Below, one piece after another: positions 43,621-53,206 of a stretch of DNA of 64,000 nucleotides (its first letter is position 1; each line of letters starts with the position of its first letter). The position numbers and the translations under genes are program-made. The notes under the pieces were generated by a model. The model was not told the origin of the DNA and did no database searches. It saw nothing but the letters and a program-made list of their open reading frames with translations. Origin of the DNA: Paraburkholderia dilworthii (GTDB lineage Bacteria; Pseudomonadota; Gammaproteobacteria; Burkholderiales; Burkholderiaceae); NCBI RefSeq assembly GCF_000472525.1, contig NZ_AWZT01000016.1:1-64000 (forward strand), written 5' to 3'.

Positions 43621-44661
43621 ATGCCAAAAAGAAGATCGTATTCGGGGGTCCGCCGCGCGCTTGCAGCAGGCGTGCTGGCGTCCGCATTGAGTGTGTCCGG
43701 TCATGCGCAGGGCACCGTCACGCTTTATGGCGTACTCGACACGAGCATCGAGTTAACCGACCCGGGCAACGGCTGGACGCCGCGTCTCGATTCCGGCGCC
43801 TATCGCGGATCGCGGATCGGCCTGCGTGGCGACGAACCGCTTGGCGGCGGCAATCATCTTCTGTTCGAACTGGAAAACGGTTTTAGCAGCGCGGACGGTT
43901 CTCTCGCGACAGCGGGCACGCTCTTTAACCGGCAGGCATGGGTGGGAGGGCAAGGCCGCTTTGGCGAGATCCGGATAGGCCGGCAGTACTCGCCGATCTA
44001 CATTCCATTCAAAGGGCAACTCGATGCATTCGGCGCGGGCACGATTGCATCGGGCCTCAATAACCTGTCGAAAATCACGCCTTATTCGAGCGACGCGATT
44101 GCCTGGCTGTCGCCGGAATTGAGCGGCTTCAGCGCGACCTTGATGTACGCATTGCGCGATGCTGCCGACGAAGACGGCAACGGCTTCGCCGGCTATTATG
44201 CGACATTCGAGTACCGGCTCGACGGCCTGCGTCTCCTTTACGCAAGACAGCAAACGCACGGCGCGGGCGCGTTGCGTTCCAATCTTGGCGGTGTCTCCTA
44301 TTCGCTCGGCAACTGGCAGGCATGGCTGTCGTTTTTCAATGGCGACGGCGGCACTCCGGCCTATCACGGCAATGGCATGTCCGCTTCGGTGCGCTATCGC
44401 TTCTCGCCTTCCGCGAGCCTATCGCTCGGCTATGCACGCGTGACCGACAAACTAGACGACGGCGCGAGCGCTGAACAGTTCAGTGCATCGTTCGAATACG
44501 CGCTTTCAAGAACGCTGCTGATGTATTTGAGCGCCGCGGATCTGTTGAACCGCGGCAACGCGACCTTCACGCTGCGCGGCGTCAATGTCACTGGACTACC
44601 TGCGGCCTATCCCGGCGCACCGGTGAAGGGCATGCAAGTTGGTTTGATCGAACGGTTCTAG
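43621..44661 (+). CDS. Gram-negative porin (Burkholderia type)
   Basis: 346 residues. A signal peptide (RRALAAGVLASALSVSGHAQG) precedes the mature start GTVTLYGVLDTSIEL, the typical opening of Burkholderia general porins. The barrel shows repeats such as SRIGLRGDEPLGGGNHLLFE, IRIGRQYSPIY and the C-terminal Phe (GLIERF). It should form a trimeric outer-membrane channel. The ATG at 43621 is used because a normal signal peptide begins there; a TTG at 43609 abuts AAAGGA. The gene follows the PQQ dehydrogenase closely in the same direction, so joint expression for uptake or periplasmic oxidation of a sugar or acid is likely. Confidence 0.92.
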   Translation: MPKRRSYSGVRRALAAGVLASALSVSGHAQGTVTLYGVLDTSIELTDPGNGWTPRLDSGAYRGSRIGLRGDEPLGGGNHLLFELENGFSSADGSLATAGTLFNRQAWVGGQGRFGEIRIGRQYSPIYIPFKGQLDAFGAGTIASGLNNLSKITPYSSDAIAWLSPELSGFSATLMYALRDAADEDGNGFAGYYATFEYRLDGLRLLYARQQTHGAGALRSNLGGVSYSLGNWQAWLSFFNGDGGTPAYHGNGMSASVRYRFSPSASLSLGYARVTDKLDDGASAEQFSASFEYALSRTLLMYLSAADLLNRGNATFTLRGVNVTGLPAAYPGAPVKGMQVGLIERF

Positions 44662-44775
44662 GCCGCGGGCTTACAAATCGAAAACTGCTCAAATGCCTAT
44701 GCGGTTGAAAACGTTACGCGTCAGCAAGCAAACATTCCAGCCGCGATGACCCTCACTGCAAGTTCTCCGAACCGC

Positions 44776-44883
44776 TCAATGCGTGGCTGCGTGTAATACA
44801 GCTTTCAATAAGCCTGCCACCACAGCGACCGTTGCAACGCCCAGCATCCAGAGGCCGATAAACCATGCGAATCGTCGCCACAT
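44776..44883 (-). CDS. 35-residue bd-oxidase partner peptide (DUF2474-like)
   Basis: A 35-residue frame directly behind cydB. The translation starts MWRRFAWFIGLWMLG and ends HAATH; residues 7-30 are one membrane helix. This is the form of the small single-helix subunits encoded after cydAB (CydX/DUF2474 group), which stabilise the haem sites of bd oxidase. The ATG at 44883 begins one base past the cydB stop. The position and helix make it likely to be real in spite of its length. Confidence 0.8.
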   Translation of the reverse strand: MWRRFAWFIGLWMLGVATVAVVAGLLKAVLHAATH

Positions 44884-44884
44884 G

Positions 44885-45901
44885 TCAGTGATATCCCTCG
44901 CCGGGACGCATTTTGCCCTTGAAGACGGTGTAGGCGTAGATCGTATAGCCGAGAATCATCGGAACGGTAATCGCGGCGCCTACGAGGAGAAATAGCAGGC
45001 TTGCATGCGGCGCGGCGGCATCGCGGAAAGAAATCGCGGGCGGCACGAGATACGGATACAGGCTGATTAGAAGCCCGGCGTAGCAGAGCACGAAAATGCC
45101 ATAGGCGAAAAGCAAAGGCAGCACGTGACGCCGCGACGATAGACTGCGCCACAAGCCGGCCGCGAGAAGAACCAGCAATACCGGCACCGGTGCGGTCAAT
45201 GCAATGGCCGGCCAGCGGAACCAGCGCGCTGCGAGCGAGCCTTGCAGCATCGGCGTCCACAGCGTGACCACGATGATCAACGCGAGCACGGCGACTGCGG
45301 CAGTACGCGCATAACGCCGGCAACGCTCGTGCAATGCGCCTTCAGTGCGCCAGATCAGCCAGCAGGACCCGAGCAGCGCATAGCCCACGATAACGGCAAG
45401 ACCGCACAACACGGTGAAGCCGGTGAGCCAGTCCCACCAACCGCCGGAATACGAAACCCCTTCGACATGGATGCCCTGAAGCAGCCCGCCCAGCACGAGG
45501 CCCTGACACAAAGCGGCCGTGGCCGACCCCGAGAAGAAAGCGACATCCCACCATGCGCGGCCTGCACCCATCGCACGAAAACGAAATTCGAAGGCCACAC
45601 CGCGAAACACAAGTGCGAGCAGCATCGCGATGATCGGCGGATAGAGCGCGGGCAGGATAACCGAGTAGGCGAGCGGAAAGACGGCAAACAGTCCGCCGCC
45701 GCCGAGCACGAGCCATGTCTCATTGCCGTCCCATACGGGCGCGATCGAATTCACCATCAGGTCGCGATCTTCCCGCTTGCGCTCGAAAGCGAACAGGATG
45801 CCCACACCCAGATCGAAGCCGTCGAGCAGCACGTAGGCAAGCACGGCAAACGCGAGAATAGCCGCCCATACGAGCGGCAGATCAATCGTGGTGACTGTCA
45901 T
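44885..45901 (-). CDS. cydB: Cytochrome bd-type quinol oxidase subunit II
   Basis: 338 residues with about eight or nine membrane helices, e.g. LPLVWAAILAFAVLAYVLLD at the start, FDLGVGILFAF, and GNETWLVLGGGGLFAVFPLAY. CydB pairs with CydA in the inner membrane; the complex oxidises quinol and reduces oxygen to water with high affinity. The GTG/ATG start at 45901 overlaps the end of cydA by 20 bases, and the small subunit gene follows at once, so the three are one unit. Together with CydA's short Q-loop it belongs to the cyanide-insensitive (CioB) branch. Confidence 0.93.
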   Translation of the reverse strand: MTVTTIDLPLVWAAILAFAVLAYVLLDGFDLGVGILFAFERKREDRDLMVNSIAPVWDGNETWLVLGGGGLFAVFPLAYSVILPALYPPIIAMLLALVFRGVAFEFRFRAMGAGRAWWDVAFFSGSATAALCQGLVLGGLLQGIHVEGVSYSGGWWDWLTGFTVLCGLAVIVGYALLGSCWLIWRTEGALHERCRRYARTAAVAVLALIIVVTLWTPMLQGSLAARWFRWPAIALTAPVPVLLVLLAAGLWRSLSSRRHVLPLLFAYGIFVLCYAGLLISLYPYLVPPAISFRDAAAPHASLLFLLVGAAITVPMILGYTIYAYTVFKGKMRPGEGYH

Positions 45902-47333
45902 GGCGATTGTCCCGTGCAGAAGGGTTGCCTGTGGTGCTGGATGCGGGCTGCCGTTGCGCGGGCCCCGGCGTGATGCCCGCGCTGCGATGCGGTATGTTCT
46001 TCGCGGGCCCCTCGGTGGCGAGCGATGGCGGTCTCGCCATGAGCCGCAATAGAAACACCATCGCCGCGCCGAATACGATCAGATACACCACGCCGAAAGC
46101 CGCAAGCGATGTCGCGACACCGGGCGCGGCGATGGGCGACACGCTGTCGGCCGTGCGCAAATGGCCATACACGGTATAAGGCTGACGGCCCACTTCAGTG
46201 ACAGTCCAGCCGCATAGCAGCGCGATCAGCCCGGCAGGTCCCATTGCAACCATGAGCCGATGCAGCCAGCGCGCCCGATAAAGCGAATGGCGCGCCCGAA
46301 GCGCGAGACTCGCGAAACCGGTCAGCGCCATCAGCACGCCAAGGCCGACCATGATGCGAAAGGCCCAGAAAATTAGCGGTGAAAAGGGCCGGTCCTCACG
46401 CGGGAATTCCTTGAGCCCTTTGATCGAGCCATTCCATGTGTGCGTGAGAATCAGCGCGCCGAGGTGCGGAATCTCGACGGCGTAGTCAGTCGTTTCGGTC
46501 TTCATGTTTGGCATGCCGAACAATATGAGCGGCTGGCCCGGTTTGGACTCCCAGTCGCCTTCCAGCGCGGCGATCTTCGCGGGTTGATGCTTGAGCGTGT
46601 TCACGCCGTGCGCGTCGCCAGCGAAAATCTGGATCGGCGCGACGAGGCACGCCATCCATAGCGCCATCGAAGCCATCAGACGCGCGGGCTCGTTGCTGGA
46701 ATCGCGCAGCAGGTGCCATGCGCCGACCGCGCCGACAATGAACGCCACGCTCAGATAAGCCGCGAGCACCATATGCACGAGCCGGTAGGGGAACGACGGA
46801 TTGAAGATGATGCTCAGCCAGTCCGCCGGGAAAAAGCGGCCGTTGACCAGCGTGAATCCTTGCGGCGTTTGCATCCATGAATTGACGGCCAGAATCCAGA
46901 AGGCGCTCATCAACGTACCGACAGCAACGAGCGCCGTCGCCAGAAAATGTAGCTTGGGGCCGACCCGCTTCATGCCAAACAGCATCACGCCGAGAAAACC
47001 GGATTCCAGAAAAAATGCGGTGAGTACTTCGTAGCCCATCAACGGGCCGACGATGGGACCGGCGCGATAGGCGAAGCCCGCCCAGTTGGTGCCGAACTCG
47101 TACGACATGACGAGGCCCGACACGACGCCTACGCCGAAGACCACGGCGAAGATCGTCAGCCAGTAGCGAAATACCGCCAGGTAGACGGGTTTGCCGGTGA
47201 CAAGCCATGCGCCTTCAAGAACCGCGAGATAGCTGGCGAGCCCGATCGACATTGCCGGGAAAATGATGTGAAAGGCGATCGTGAAACCGAATTGCGTCCG
47301 GGCGAGAAAGAGAGCGTCGACCGAGGGTGGCAT
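45882..47333 (-). CDS. cydA: Cytochrome bd-type quinol oxidase subunit I, cyanide-insensitive branch
   Basis: 483 residues. Haem ligands: His in FGFTIAFHIIFPAMS (b595) and RLVHMVLAAYLS (b558). The segment GRQPYTVYGHLRTADSVSP marks the quinol-side; the Q-loop is short as in CioA of Pseudomonas, rather than the long form of E. coli. The last 45 residues are polar and Pro-rich, longer than usual. The ATG at 47333 was chosen to match the family start (DALFLARTQFGFT); an upstream extension of 110 residues is not related. It is divergent from the YdeP-type gene over 237 bases. No FNR/ANR box (TTGAT-N4-ATCAA) was found there. Confidence 0.93.
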   Translation of the reverse strand: MPPSVDALFLARTQFGFTIAFHIIFPAMSIGLASYLAVLEGAWLVTGKPVYLAVFRYWLTIFAVVFGVGVVSGLVMSYEFGTNWAGFAYRAGPIVGPLMGYEVLTAFFLESGFLGVMLFGMKRVGPKLHFLATALVAVGTLMSAFWILAVNSWMQTPQGFTLVNGRFFPADWLSIIFNPSFPYRLVHMVLAAYLSVAFIVGAVGAWHLLRDSSNEPARLMASMALWMACLVAPIQIFAGDAHGVNTLKHQPAKIAALEGDWESKPGQPLILFGMPNMKTETTDYAVEIPHLGALILTHTWNGSIKGLKEFPREDRPFSPLIFWAFRIMVGLGVLMALTGFASLALRARHSLYRARWLHRLMVAMGPAGLIALLCGWTVTEVGRQPYTVYGHLRTADSVSPIAAPGVATSLAAFGVVYLIVFGAAMVFLLRLMARPPSLATEGPAKNIPHRSAGITPGPAQRQPASSTTGNPSARDNRHDSHHD

Positions 47334-47570
47334 CGGGATACCTCGAGTAATGGACGGAACCGCATATTGCGCTGCAAGCGCGTGTAAAGGGTAGCAAATG
47401 CATGGCCCGGCCGCCCCGGTCGACAGACAGTTCATGCGTTGCGCAACGACGCGTAACCCGGCGCAGTCCGGCGTAACCGGCGTGACCCTATTGTCAGGAG
47501 CATGCGCTCTTTCGGTTGACAGGTACACCCTTTGCTGCGCGCCTGTATGGACGTTAGCGCGGAGACGGCA

Positions 47571-49877
47571 ATGAAAGAGAAGGACACGACACGAGATTAT
47601 CCCTATGCATCCGGCGGCTGGGGCTCGCTCAGGGCAGTCACGACGATTCTGACGCAGGAACACGTCGGCGCGAAAAACAGCGCGGTGCTTGCCAAGCAGA
47701 ATAAACCGGACGGCTTCATGTGCGTGAGCTGTTCATGGGCCAAGCCGGCGGACCCGCACATGTTCGAGTTTTGTGAAAGCGGGGCGAAGGCTACGGCGTG
47801 GGATCTCACGTCGAAGCGAATGACGCCCGAGTTCTTTCAACTCCACACCGTGACCGAACTCCTGTCGTGGCACGATCACGATCTGGAGGAGGCCGGGCGG
47901 CTCACCGCGCCTTTGCGCTACGATCCCGCCACCGACAAATACGTGCAGGTGGAGTGGCAACAGGCATTCGACGAAATCGGCCGCGAACTCAACAAGCTCG
48001 ATCCAGACAGCGTGGTGTTCTATGCGTCGGGCCGCGCATCGCTCGAAGCTTCATACATGTACCAGCTGTTCGCGCGCATGTACGGTACGAACAACCTGCC
48101 CGACAGTTCGAACATGTGCCACGAGAGCACCAGCGTCGGGCTGAAGGAAGCGATCGGCGTGGGCGTCGGCACCATTACGCTCGACGACTTCGAGAAGACA
48201 GACCTCATGTTCTTCTTCGGCCAGAATGTCGGCACGAATAGCCCGCGCATGCTTCACCAGTTGCAGGACGCGCGCAACCGCGGCGTGCCGATCATTACCT
48301 TCAATCCGCTTCGCGAGCCGGGGCTCGTACGCTTTGCGAATCCCCAATCGCCGGTGCAGATGCTGACGCCCGATAACACCCGAATCAGCACCCAATATCA
48401 TCAGGTCAAGACAGGCGGCGATACCGCTGCGATGCTCGGCATCTGCAAGGCGGTGATTGCCGCGGACGATGTCGCCGTTGAGCAGGGCGGGCCGCGTGTC
48501 GTCGATGCGGATTTCATCCGCGATCACACGACCGGTTATGAGGCATTCGCGAACTATGCACGCGAGGCATCGTGGGCTGGGATTGAAAAGGTCAGCGGCT
48601 TGACCCGCGAGGCGATAGAGGCCGCAGCCAACGAGTACATGAAGGCGAATGCCGTGATGATCCATTACGGCATGGGACTGACGCAGCACAGGCTGGGCGT
48701 GCAAAACGTTCGCATGGTGTGCAACCTGCTGTTTCTGCGCGGCAACATCGGCAAACCGGGCGCCGGACCATCTCCTGTACGCGGTCATTCCAACGTGCAA
48801 GGGCAGCGCACGGTCGGCATCACGGAGAAACCCGAATTGGCGCCGCTCGACAAGCTGGCCAGTCAGTTCTCATTCGAACCGCCGCGCAAGAAGGGACTCA
48901 ATACAGTCGAGGCGTTCGAGGCGATGGTGAAGGGCGAGGTGAAGGGCGTATTCAATCTTGGCGGCAATCTCGTGCGTTCCGTGCCGGACCGCTTGCGCAC
49001 GGAACCGGCGTGGCGCAGTCTGCGGTTGAACGTGAACGTCGCAACGAAGCTCAATCGCAGTCATCTTGTGCACGGCGAGATCTCGTACGTACTGCCGTGC
49101 CTGAGCCGCATTGAAATCGACCGGCAGGCGAGCGGCGACCAGGCGGTATCGATGGAAGACAGCACCGCCTGCATGCACGGCTCGCATGGCATGGCCGAAC
49201 CCGCCAGCGAGAACATCCGCTCCGAGCCCTACATTATTGCGGGCATCGCGAAAGCGACGCTAGGCGATCGCTTCAACGTGAATTGGGATGCGTGGCGAGA
49301 CGATTACTCGGTGGTGCGCGACGAAATTGAGAAGACTTACCCCAAGATATTCCACGATTTCAATCGGCGCATGTGGACGCCGGGCGGGTTCCCCAAGCCT
49401 TTGCCCGCACGCGAGCGGCAATGGGAAACGAAGAGCGGCAAGGCGGAATTTCTCGTGCCCAAAGCACTCGGCGAAGATCCTGACATGCCCGAGCGCGAAA
49501 CAGACGCGCTGCGACTAATGACCCTACGCTCGGACAGCCAGTTCAATACGACGATTTACGGTCTCGACGACCGCTTTCGCGGCGTAAAAGGCAACCGCAT
49601 GGTTGTGCTGATGAATAAGGACGATATGGCCGCGAGTGGTCTTTCTGAAGGCGACAGGATCGGCTTGCAGACTATTTCCGACGACGGCTTCGACCGACGC
49701 ATAAGCGGCCTCACCGTGAAGGCCTACGACATTCCTCGTGGCTGTATTGCCGGCTACTACCCGGAATGCAATCCACTACTTCCGCTCTGGCATTACGCCG
49801 AAGAGAGCAAGGTGCCCGGCGCGAAATCTATTCCGGTGCGAATCGTCGACAAGCCAGGCGTCCGGTCTGCCGCGTGA
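47571..49877 (+). CDS. YdeP/FdhF-like molybdopterin oxidoreductase
   Basis: 768 residues. The sequence follows E. coli YdeP along its length: opening AGG/ASGGWGSLRAV, NKPDGFMCVSCSWAKP with a CxxC, then CESGAKATAWDLT, SGRASLEASYMYQLFAR, CHESTSVGLKEAIGVG, PVRGHSNVQGQRTVGI and QFNTTIYGLDDRFRG. The cofactor-ligand position is in the Ser/Cys-rich CHESTS region; no selenocysteine codon is seen. YdeP is induced by acid and anaerobic conditions; its reaction is unknown, though it is related to formate dehydrogenase and arsenite oxidase-type enzymes. The ATG at 47571 follows GGAGA by six bases. It is divergent from cydA. It lacks a twin-arginine signal, so it is cytoplasmic. Confidence 0.92.
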   Translation: MKEKDTTRDYPYASGGWGSLRAVTTILTQEHVGAKNSAVLAKQNKPDGFMCVSCSWAKPADPHMFEFCESGAKATAWDLTSKRMTPEFFQLHTVTELLSWHDHDLEEAGRLTAPLRYDPATDKYVQVEWQQAFDEIGRELNKLDPDSVVFYASGRASLEASYMYQLFARMYGTNNLPDSSNMCHESTSVGLKEAIGVGVGTITLDDFEKTDLMFFFGQNVGTNSPRMLHQLQDARNRGVPIITFNPLREPGLVRFANPQSPVQMLTPDNTRISTQYHQVKTGGDTAAMLGICKAVIAADDVAVEQGGPRVVDADFIRDHTTGYEAFANYAREASWAGIEKVSGLTREAIEAAANEYMKANAVMIHYGMGLTQHRLGVQNVRMVCNLLFLRGNIGKPGAGPSPVRGHSNVQGQRTVGITEKPELAPLDKLASQFSFEPPRKKGLNTVEAFEAMVKGEVKGVFNLGGNLVRSVPDRLRTEPAWRSLRLNVNVATKLNRSHLVHGEISYVLPCLSRIEIDRQASGDQAVSMEDSTACMHGSHGMAEPASENIRSEPYIIAGIAKATLGDRFNVNWDAWRDDYSVVRDEIEKTYPKIFHDFNRRMWTPGGFPKPLPARERQWETKSGKAEFLVPKALGEDPDMPERETDALRLMTLRSDSQFNTTIYGLDDRFRGVKGNRMVVLMNKDDMAASGLSEGDRIGLQTISDDGFDRRISGLTVKAYDIPRGCIAGYYPECNPLLPLWHYAEESKVPGAKSIPVRIVDKPGVRSAA

Positions 49878-49928
49878 CAGTCTGCCGGGCCAGTTGCCCG
49901 GCAAACCCACGGTTCTTTTCAGTCGCGG

Positions 49929-50516
49929 TCAATCCGCGTAGCGCGTTCTGCGCGCTTTCGGCAGGCAATGCGTCGCGCCGATCACGAGCAAGGACCCGAG
50001 CAGGAAAGTGGCGATCGGGAATGTGCCTGCCGTGTTGACCGCGATTTCGCGCGGACGCTCGCCGAGAAGCTGAAGTCTGCGGCGCGTCATTCTCGCGCCG
50101 AGCGAACGGAGTTCGTTTTTCAATGCGCGCTCTGCCGTGGGCAGCAGCACCGTCTCCTCGTCGGCGACATGATGCATGACCTCGCGCATCAATTGCTGAA
50201 ACAGGCCGTCGTAGGCTGCATCTTCGGGTCCGGTGGCGCGCAGCTTCGCAATAGTCGCGCGCATTTCATCGTGTTCCGGGCGGCTTTTTTCGAGCGTCTG
50301 ATCCTGGTTGAGTACGCCCGCCAGTGCGGGATAGAAGATTTCTTCCTCCAGTTGGGCGTGAATTTCGAGCGCAGCACAGACGGAATTGATGATCGCGCGC
50401 TTGCGCCACCACGGACTGTCGGCGTGATAACGATGGAATGCGGCGAGCACATGCATATGATCGAGGCGGATCATCGCGGTGATGGTAGGGGACATCGACG
50501 AACTGGTATCGGGCAT
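49929..50516 (-). CDS. Hemerythrin domain protein with C-terminal membrane helix
   Basis: 195 residues. Hemerythrin helices: MIRLDHMHVLAAFHRYH, EIHAQLEEEIFYPAL (H...E), RPEHDEMRATIAKL and VMHHVADEETVLLPTAE (H...E). The end has a hydrophobic helix (TFPIATFLLGSLLVIGAT) that would anchor it in the inner membrane, unlike the soluble hemerythrin at 38873. The ATG at 50516 follows GGAGA; an open frame running 87 codons upstream is discarded. It is convergent with ydeP-like. Oxygen, NO or iron handling near respiratory enzymes is plausible; the exact role is unknown. Confidence 0.85.
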   Translation of the reverse strand: MPDTSSSMSPTITAMIRLDHMHVLAAFHRYHADSPWWRKRAIINSVCAALEIHAQLEEEIFYPALAGVLNQDQTLEKSRPEHDEMRATIAKLRATGPEDAAYDGLFQQLMREVMHHVADEETVLLPTAERALKNELRSLGARMTRRRLQLLGERPREIAVNTAGTFPIATFLLGSLLVIGATHCLPKARRTRYAD

Positions 50517-50664
50517 GGCGTTTCTCCAGAATGACGCGGCGCCGCGCGTCGGTTTGTGGGGATTATCGGCACGCGCAGTCGACACGCGCAATGCACGTAC
50601 GAACTGGCATGCGGGCGCTCGCGGATGCGCGACATACCGCATTTCGCATACCTGCACTGCCGCG

Positions 50665-52289
50665 CTAGCCAGGAATTTTTTCGATGTCTTGTAGCCAGAC
50701 GGTTGCCTCGCTATCGTTCGGTGCACGCCAGTCGCCGCGTGGCGATAGCGAGCCTCCCGATCCAACCTTCGGCGCATTCGGTATGCACGAGCGCTTGAAC
50801 TGGCTGGTGCGGAAAAAACGCTCGGCGAAGATCGCCAGATTCGCCTGTGCCGATCACGATCGCCTGGTGGAAGTTGGCGAGCCTGAAAAGGTGGCTGGTG
50901 CGCTCGCCCGTCTGGACGTTTTCGAACGTGACGTCGTATTGTTTTTCACCGGAGGCGAACGGATGGTGCAAATCTTGGAGCATTTTCATGCAGCCAGGAC
51001 TTATGTCGATTTCCTCCATCGAGCAGCCGATGGCTTGCATCAGATCCTTCGCCTGTTGGAGCGTGCGGCTGCTCGTCGCAAAACCCGGCATCGTATAGCC
51101 GAGGATGTTCGAGCGCGGCAGCTTCAGCCTGTCCACGGCCTTCGCGCAGACAAGCAGCGCCTAGGTGGAATCGAGTCCGCCCGAAACACCAATCACAACT
51201 TTTGAAATTCTGGCGGCGCCGAGTCTTTGCAGCAGTCCCTGCATCTGAATGTTGTAGACCTCGGCGCAGCGTTCATCGCGCGTCGCGGGATTGGACGGCA
51301 CATAGGGAAAACGGTTGATCGCGCGCATAAGCGGCAGGTACTCCGCGTCGGGCAGCGACGCGGGCACACTGACCACCTGGAATTTGTCGACCTCGTTCGC
51401 GTGGCGGCGCGTGGACTGGCCGAAAGTGGTCTGCCGCATCCGTTCGCGCGACAGCCGCTCGAGGTCGACGTCGCCGTAAATCACGTGAGAGGTGTCGAGA
51501 AAGCGCTCGGATTCCGCAAGCAGTTCGCCGTTTTCATAGATCAGCGCCTAGCCGTCCCATGCAACGTCGGTCGTGGATTCGCCGCGGCCCGCCGACGAAT
51601 ACAGATATGCGGACTGGCGTCGCGCGGATTGCTGCCCAGCCAGTTGATGCCGGTAACCCGACTTGCCGATCACGATGTTGGACGCAGGCAGATTGACCAG
51701 CACCGTTGCTCCGCCAAGCGCCGCGAACGATGAAGGCGGCACAGGAACCCATACGTCCTCGCAGATTTCAACGTGAAAGCGAAAGAGCGGCGCTTGTGGA
51801 ACATCGAATAGCAATGACGCGCTGAAGGGCGTCTGCTGTCTGCATAACGTCACTTGCGTAGGCGATGCGTTCTCCGCCGCGCTCAATTGCCGGGCTTCGT
51901 AGCACTCCCCGTAGTTCGGCAAATAGCTTTTTGGCACCACCGCGCACAGCTTGCCGTTCGAAATGGCCAATGCGCAATTGAACAGCTTATGTTCGATCTT
52001 CAGCGGCGCACCGATCACGAGTACCGCAGGGATATTCGTGGACGCCGCAACGATGTCGCCGATTGCCGCCTCGCACGCGTCGAGTAGCGCGCTGATGGAA
52101 GAGGTCGTTGCATGTATAGGCCGATATGCCGAGTTCCGGAAACACTACCAGCAGCGCGCCTTTTTGCGCGGCTTCCCGGGCGAGCTGCAGCGTCTCTTTT
52201 GCGTTGAATTGCGGATCGGCCACGCGGCACACCGGAACCGCAACCGCCACGCGCGCGAAATCGTGACTGTACAGATTGAAAAATGATCG
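50665..52289 (-). pseudogene. nadE: Decayed glutamine-dependent NAD synthetase
   Basis: The parts are in order and in family. The glutaminase (nitrilase) half starts at MTRSFFNLYSHDFARVAV (52289) with VFPELGISAY. After NDLFHQ the frame changes near 52088, probably by loss of two bases, and continues ALLDACEAAIGDIVAAS. A TAG at 51548-51550 replaces Gln in AWDGQAL. The synthetase half has VIGVSGGLDST and then TAG at 51163-51165 in place of Gln before [11 protein letters not shown]. After [11 protein letters not shown] (about 50840) some 130-150 codons are missing and the tail LAIFAERFF, then [13 protein letters not shown], is in another frame. Four lesions abolish the enzyme, which normally makes NAD from nicotinate adenine dinucleotide. 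Another nadE must exist elsewhere. Confidence 0.93.
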
Positions 52290-52388
52290 CGTCATGATGT
52301 GCAGCGCCTTGTAAAAGCCGGCTGGATGCGAACGGCTGGCCACTCCTGTGTGGGTTGGACGTCGCCCGATGCAGCGTTCGAAACCCGC

Positions 52389-52922
52389 TTAGCTCGAATG
52401 CGACGAGTCGCGCCTCGCGTTCCTCACGTTCGGCAATTGATTGAAGTAATGCTCGACGCGCGAGAGCGCGTAAAGCGCCGCGTTTTGCCTGATGGTGGTA
52501 CGGTCGCCGTCGAATACACGTGTTTCGCTAAACATGTATTCGCCGTCGCGACGCTTGTAGCGCCATGCGAAGCATTGCGTGCCCGCTGGCAGATCCGTGC
52601 CTCTCGGTGGAGGGCCTGCGAGCCCGGTATTTGCAACAGCGATATGCGCCGAGCACGCTTCGAGTGCGAGTACGCCGGTGGCCATCTCACGGGCGACTGC
52701 TTCGCTCGTCAAGCCGTGTTCTTCGATTGTCTGCGCCTGCACATTGAGAACACCGCATTTGCCCGATGGCGAATACACGACGAGGCCCACGTCGAGGCAT
52801 GCGCCGCTGCCCGGCACGTCGGCGATCAGCGATGCGATGAGGCCGCCGGTGCACGATTCGGCGGTGGCGATCACGAGACCGCGCGACGAAAGAAATCCAA
52901 CCACGCTGCGGGGAATGTTCAT
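52389..52922 (-). CDS. pncC: Nicotinamide-nucleotide amidase (CinA C-terminal family)
   Basis: 177 residues, a lone CinA C-terminal domain. Family marks: VIATAESCTGGLIASLIADV with the catalytic Ser, SGACLDVGLVVYS, GLTSEAVAREMATG and the segment VANTGLAGPPPRGTDLPAGT. PncC removes the amide of nicotinamide mononucleotide, a scavenging step in NAD turnover. Residues that change from the usual VTGIAGP to NTGLAGP are conservative. The ATG at 52922 follows GAGGACGG. It lies 99 bases upstream of the decayed NAD synthetase on the same strand, so the two once formed a pyridine-nucleotide pair. Confidence 0.87.
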   Translation of the reverse strand: MNIPRSVVGFLSSRGLVIATAESCTGGLIASLIADVPGSGACLDVGLVVYSPSGKCGVLNVQAQTIEEHGLTSEAVAREMATGVLALEACSAHIAVANTGLAGPPPRGTDLPAGTQCFAWRYKRRDGEYMFSETRVFDGDRTTIRQNAALYALSRVEHYFNQLPNVRNARRDSSHSS

Positions 52923-53206
52923 TTTCCGTCCTCGTTTATCGGAGCTCATTGAGCTAAGGTAGCCAGTCAGTTATCAACGAGCAAGTGCGATACCCGTCGC
53001 GCGGCAGCCCGAATCGAGCGGCACGTCGATTGCTCGACACCGTGGTCCCTCACCGGGACGCCATGGTTGTTTGTTCGGTTTGGCTCGCCAGACGGCGAGC
53101 CATTTTTTTGCGTGCGACCTCGCCGCCATTCGCGCACTGCGTCGCCAATCGGTACAGCGCTTGCTGTTTGTGCTTCGTATGCGACAGCAAAGGAGGCGCG
53201 CCCATA

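Noticed and set aside
47334..47570. FNR/ANR box controlling cydAB and the YdeP-type gene
   Set aside because: No TTGAT-N4-ATCAA or close variant is present in the 237-base gap; a TTGACA at 47516 has no suitable -10 partner.
47571..49877. Selenocysteine formate dehydrogenase
   Set aside because: No in-frame TGA exists, and the sequence follows YdeP rather than FdhF in the cofactor region.
50665..52289. Amber suppression or programmed recoding of nadE
   Set aside because: A frameshift and a large internal deletion with a further frame change accompany the two TAG codons, so reading through them would not restore the enzyme.
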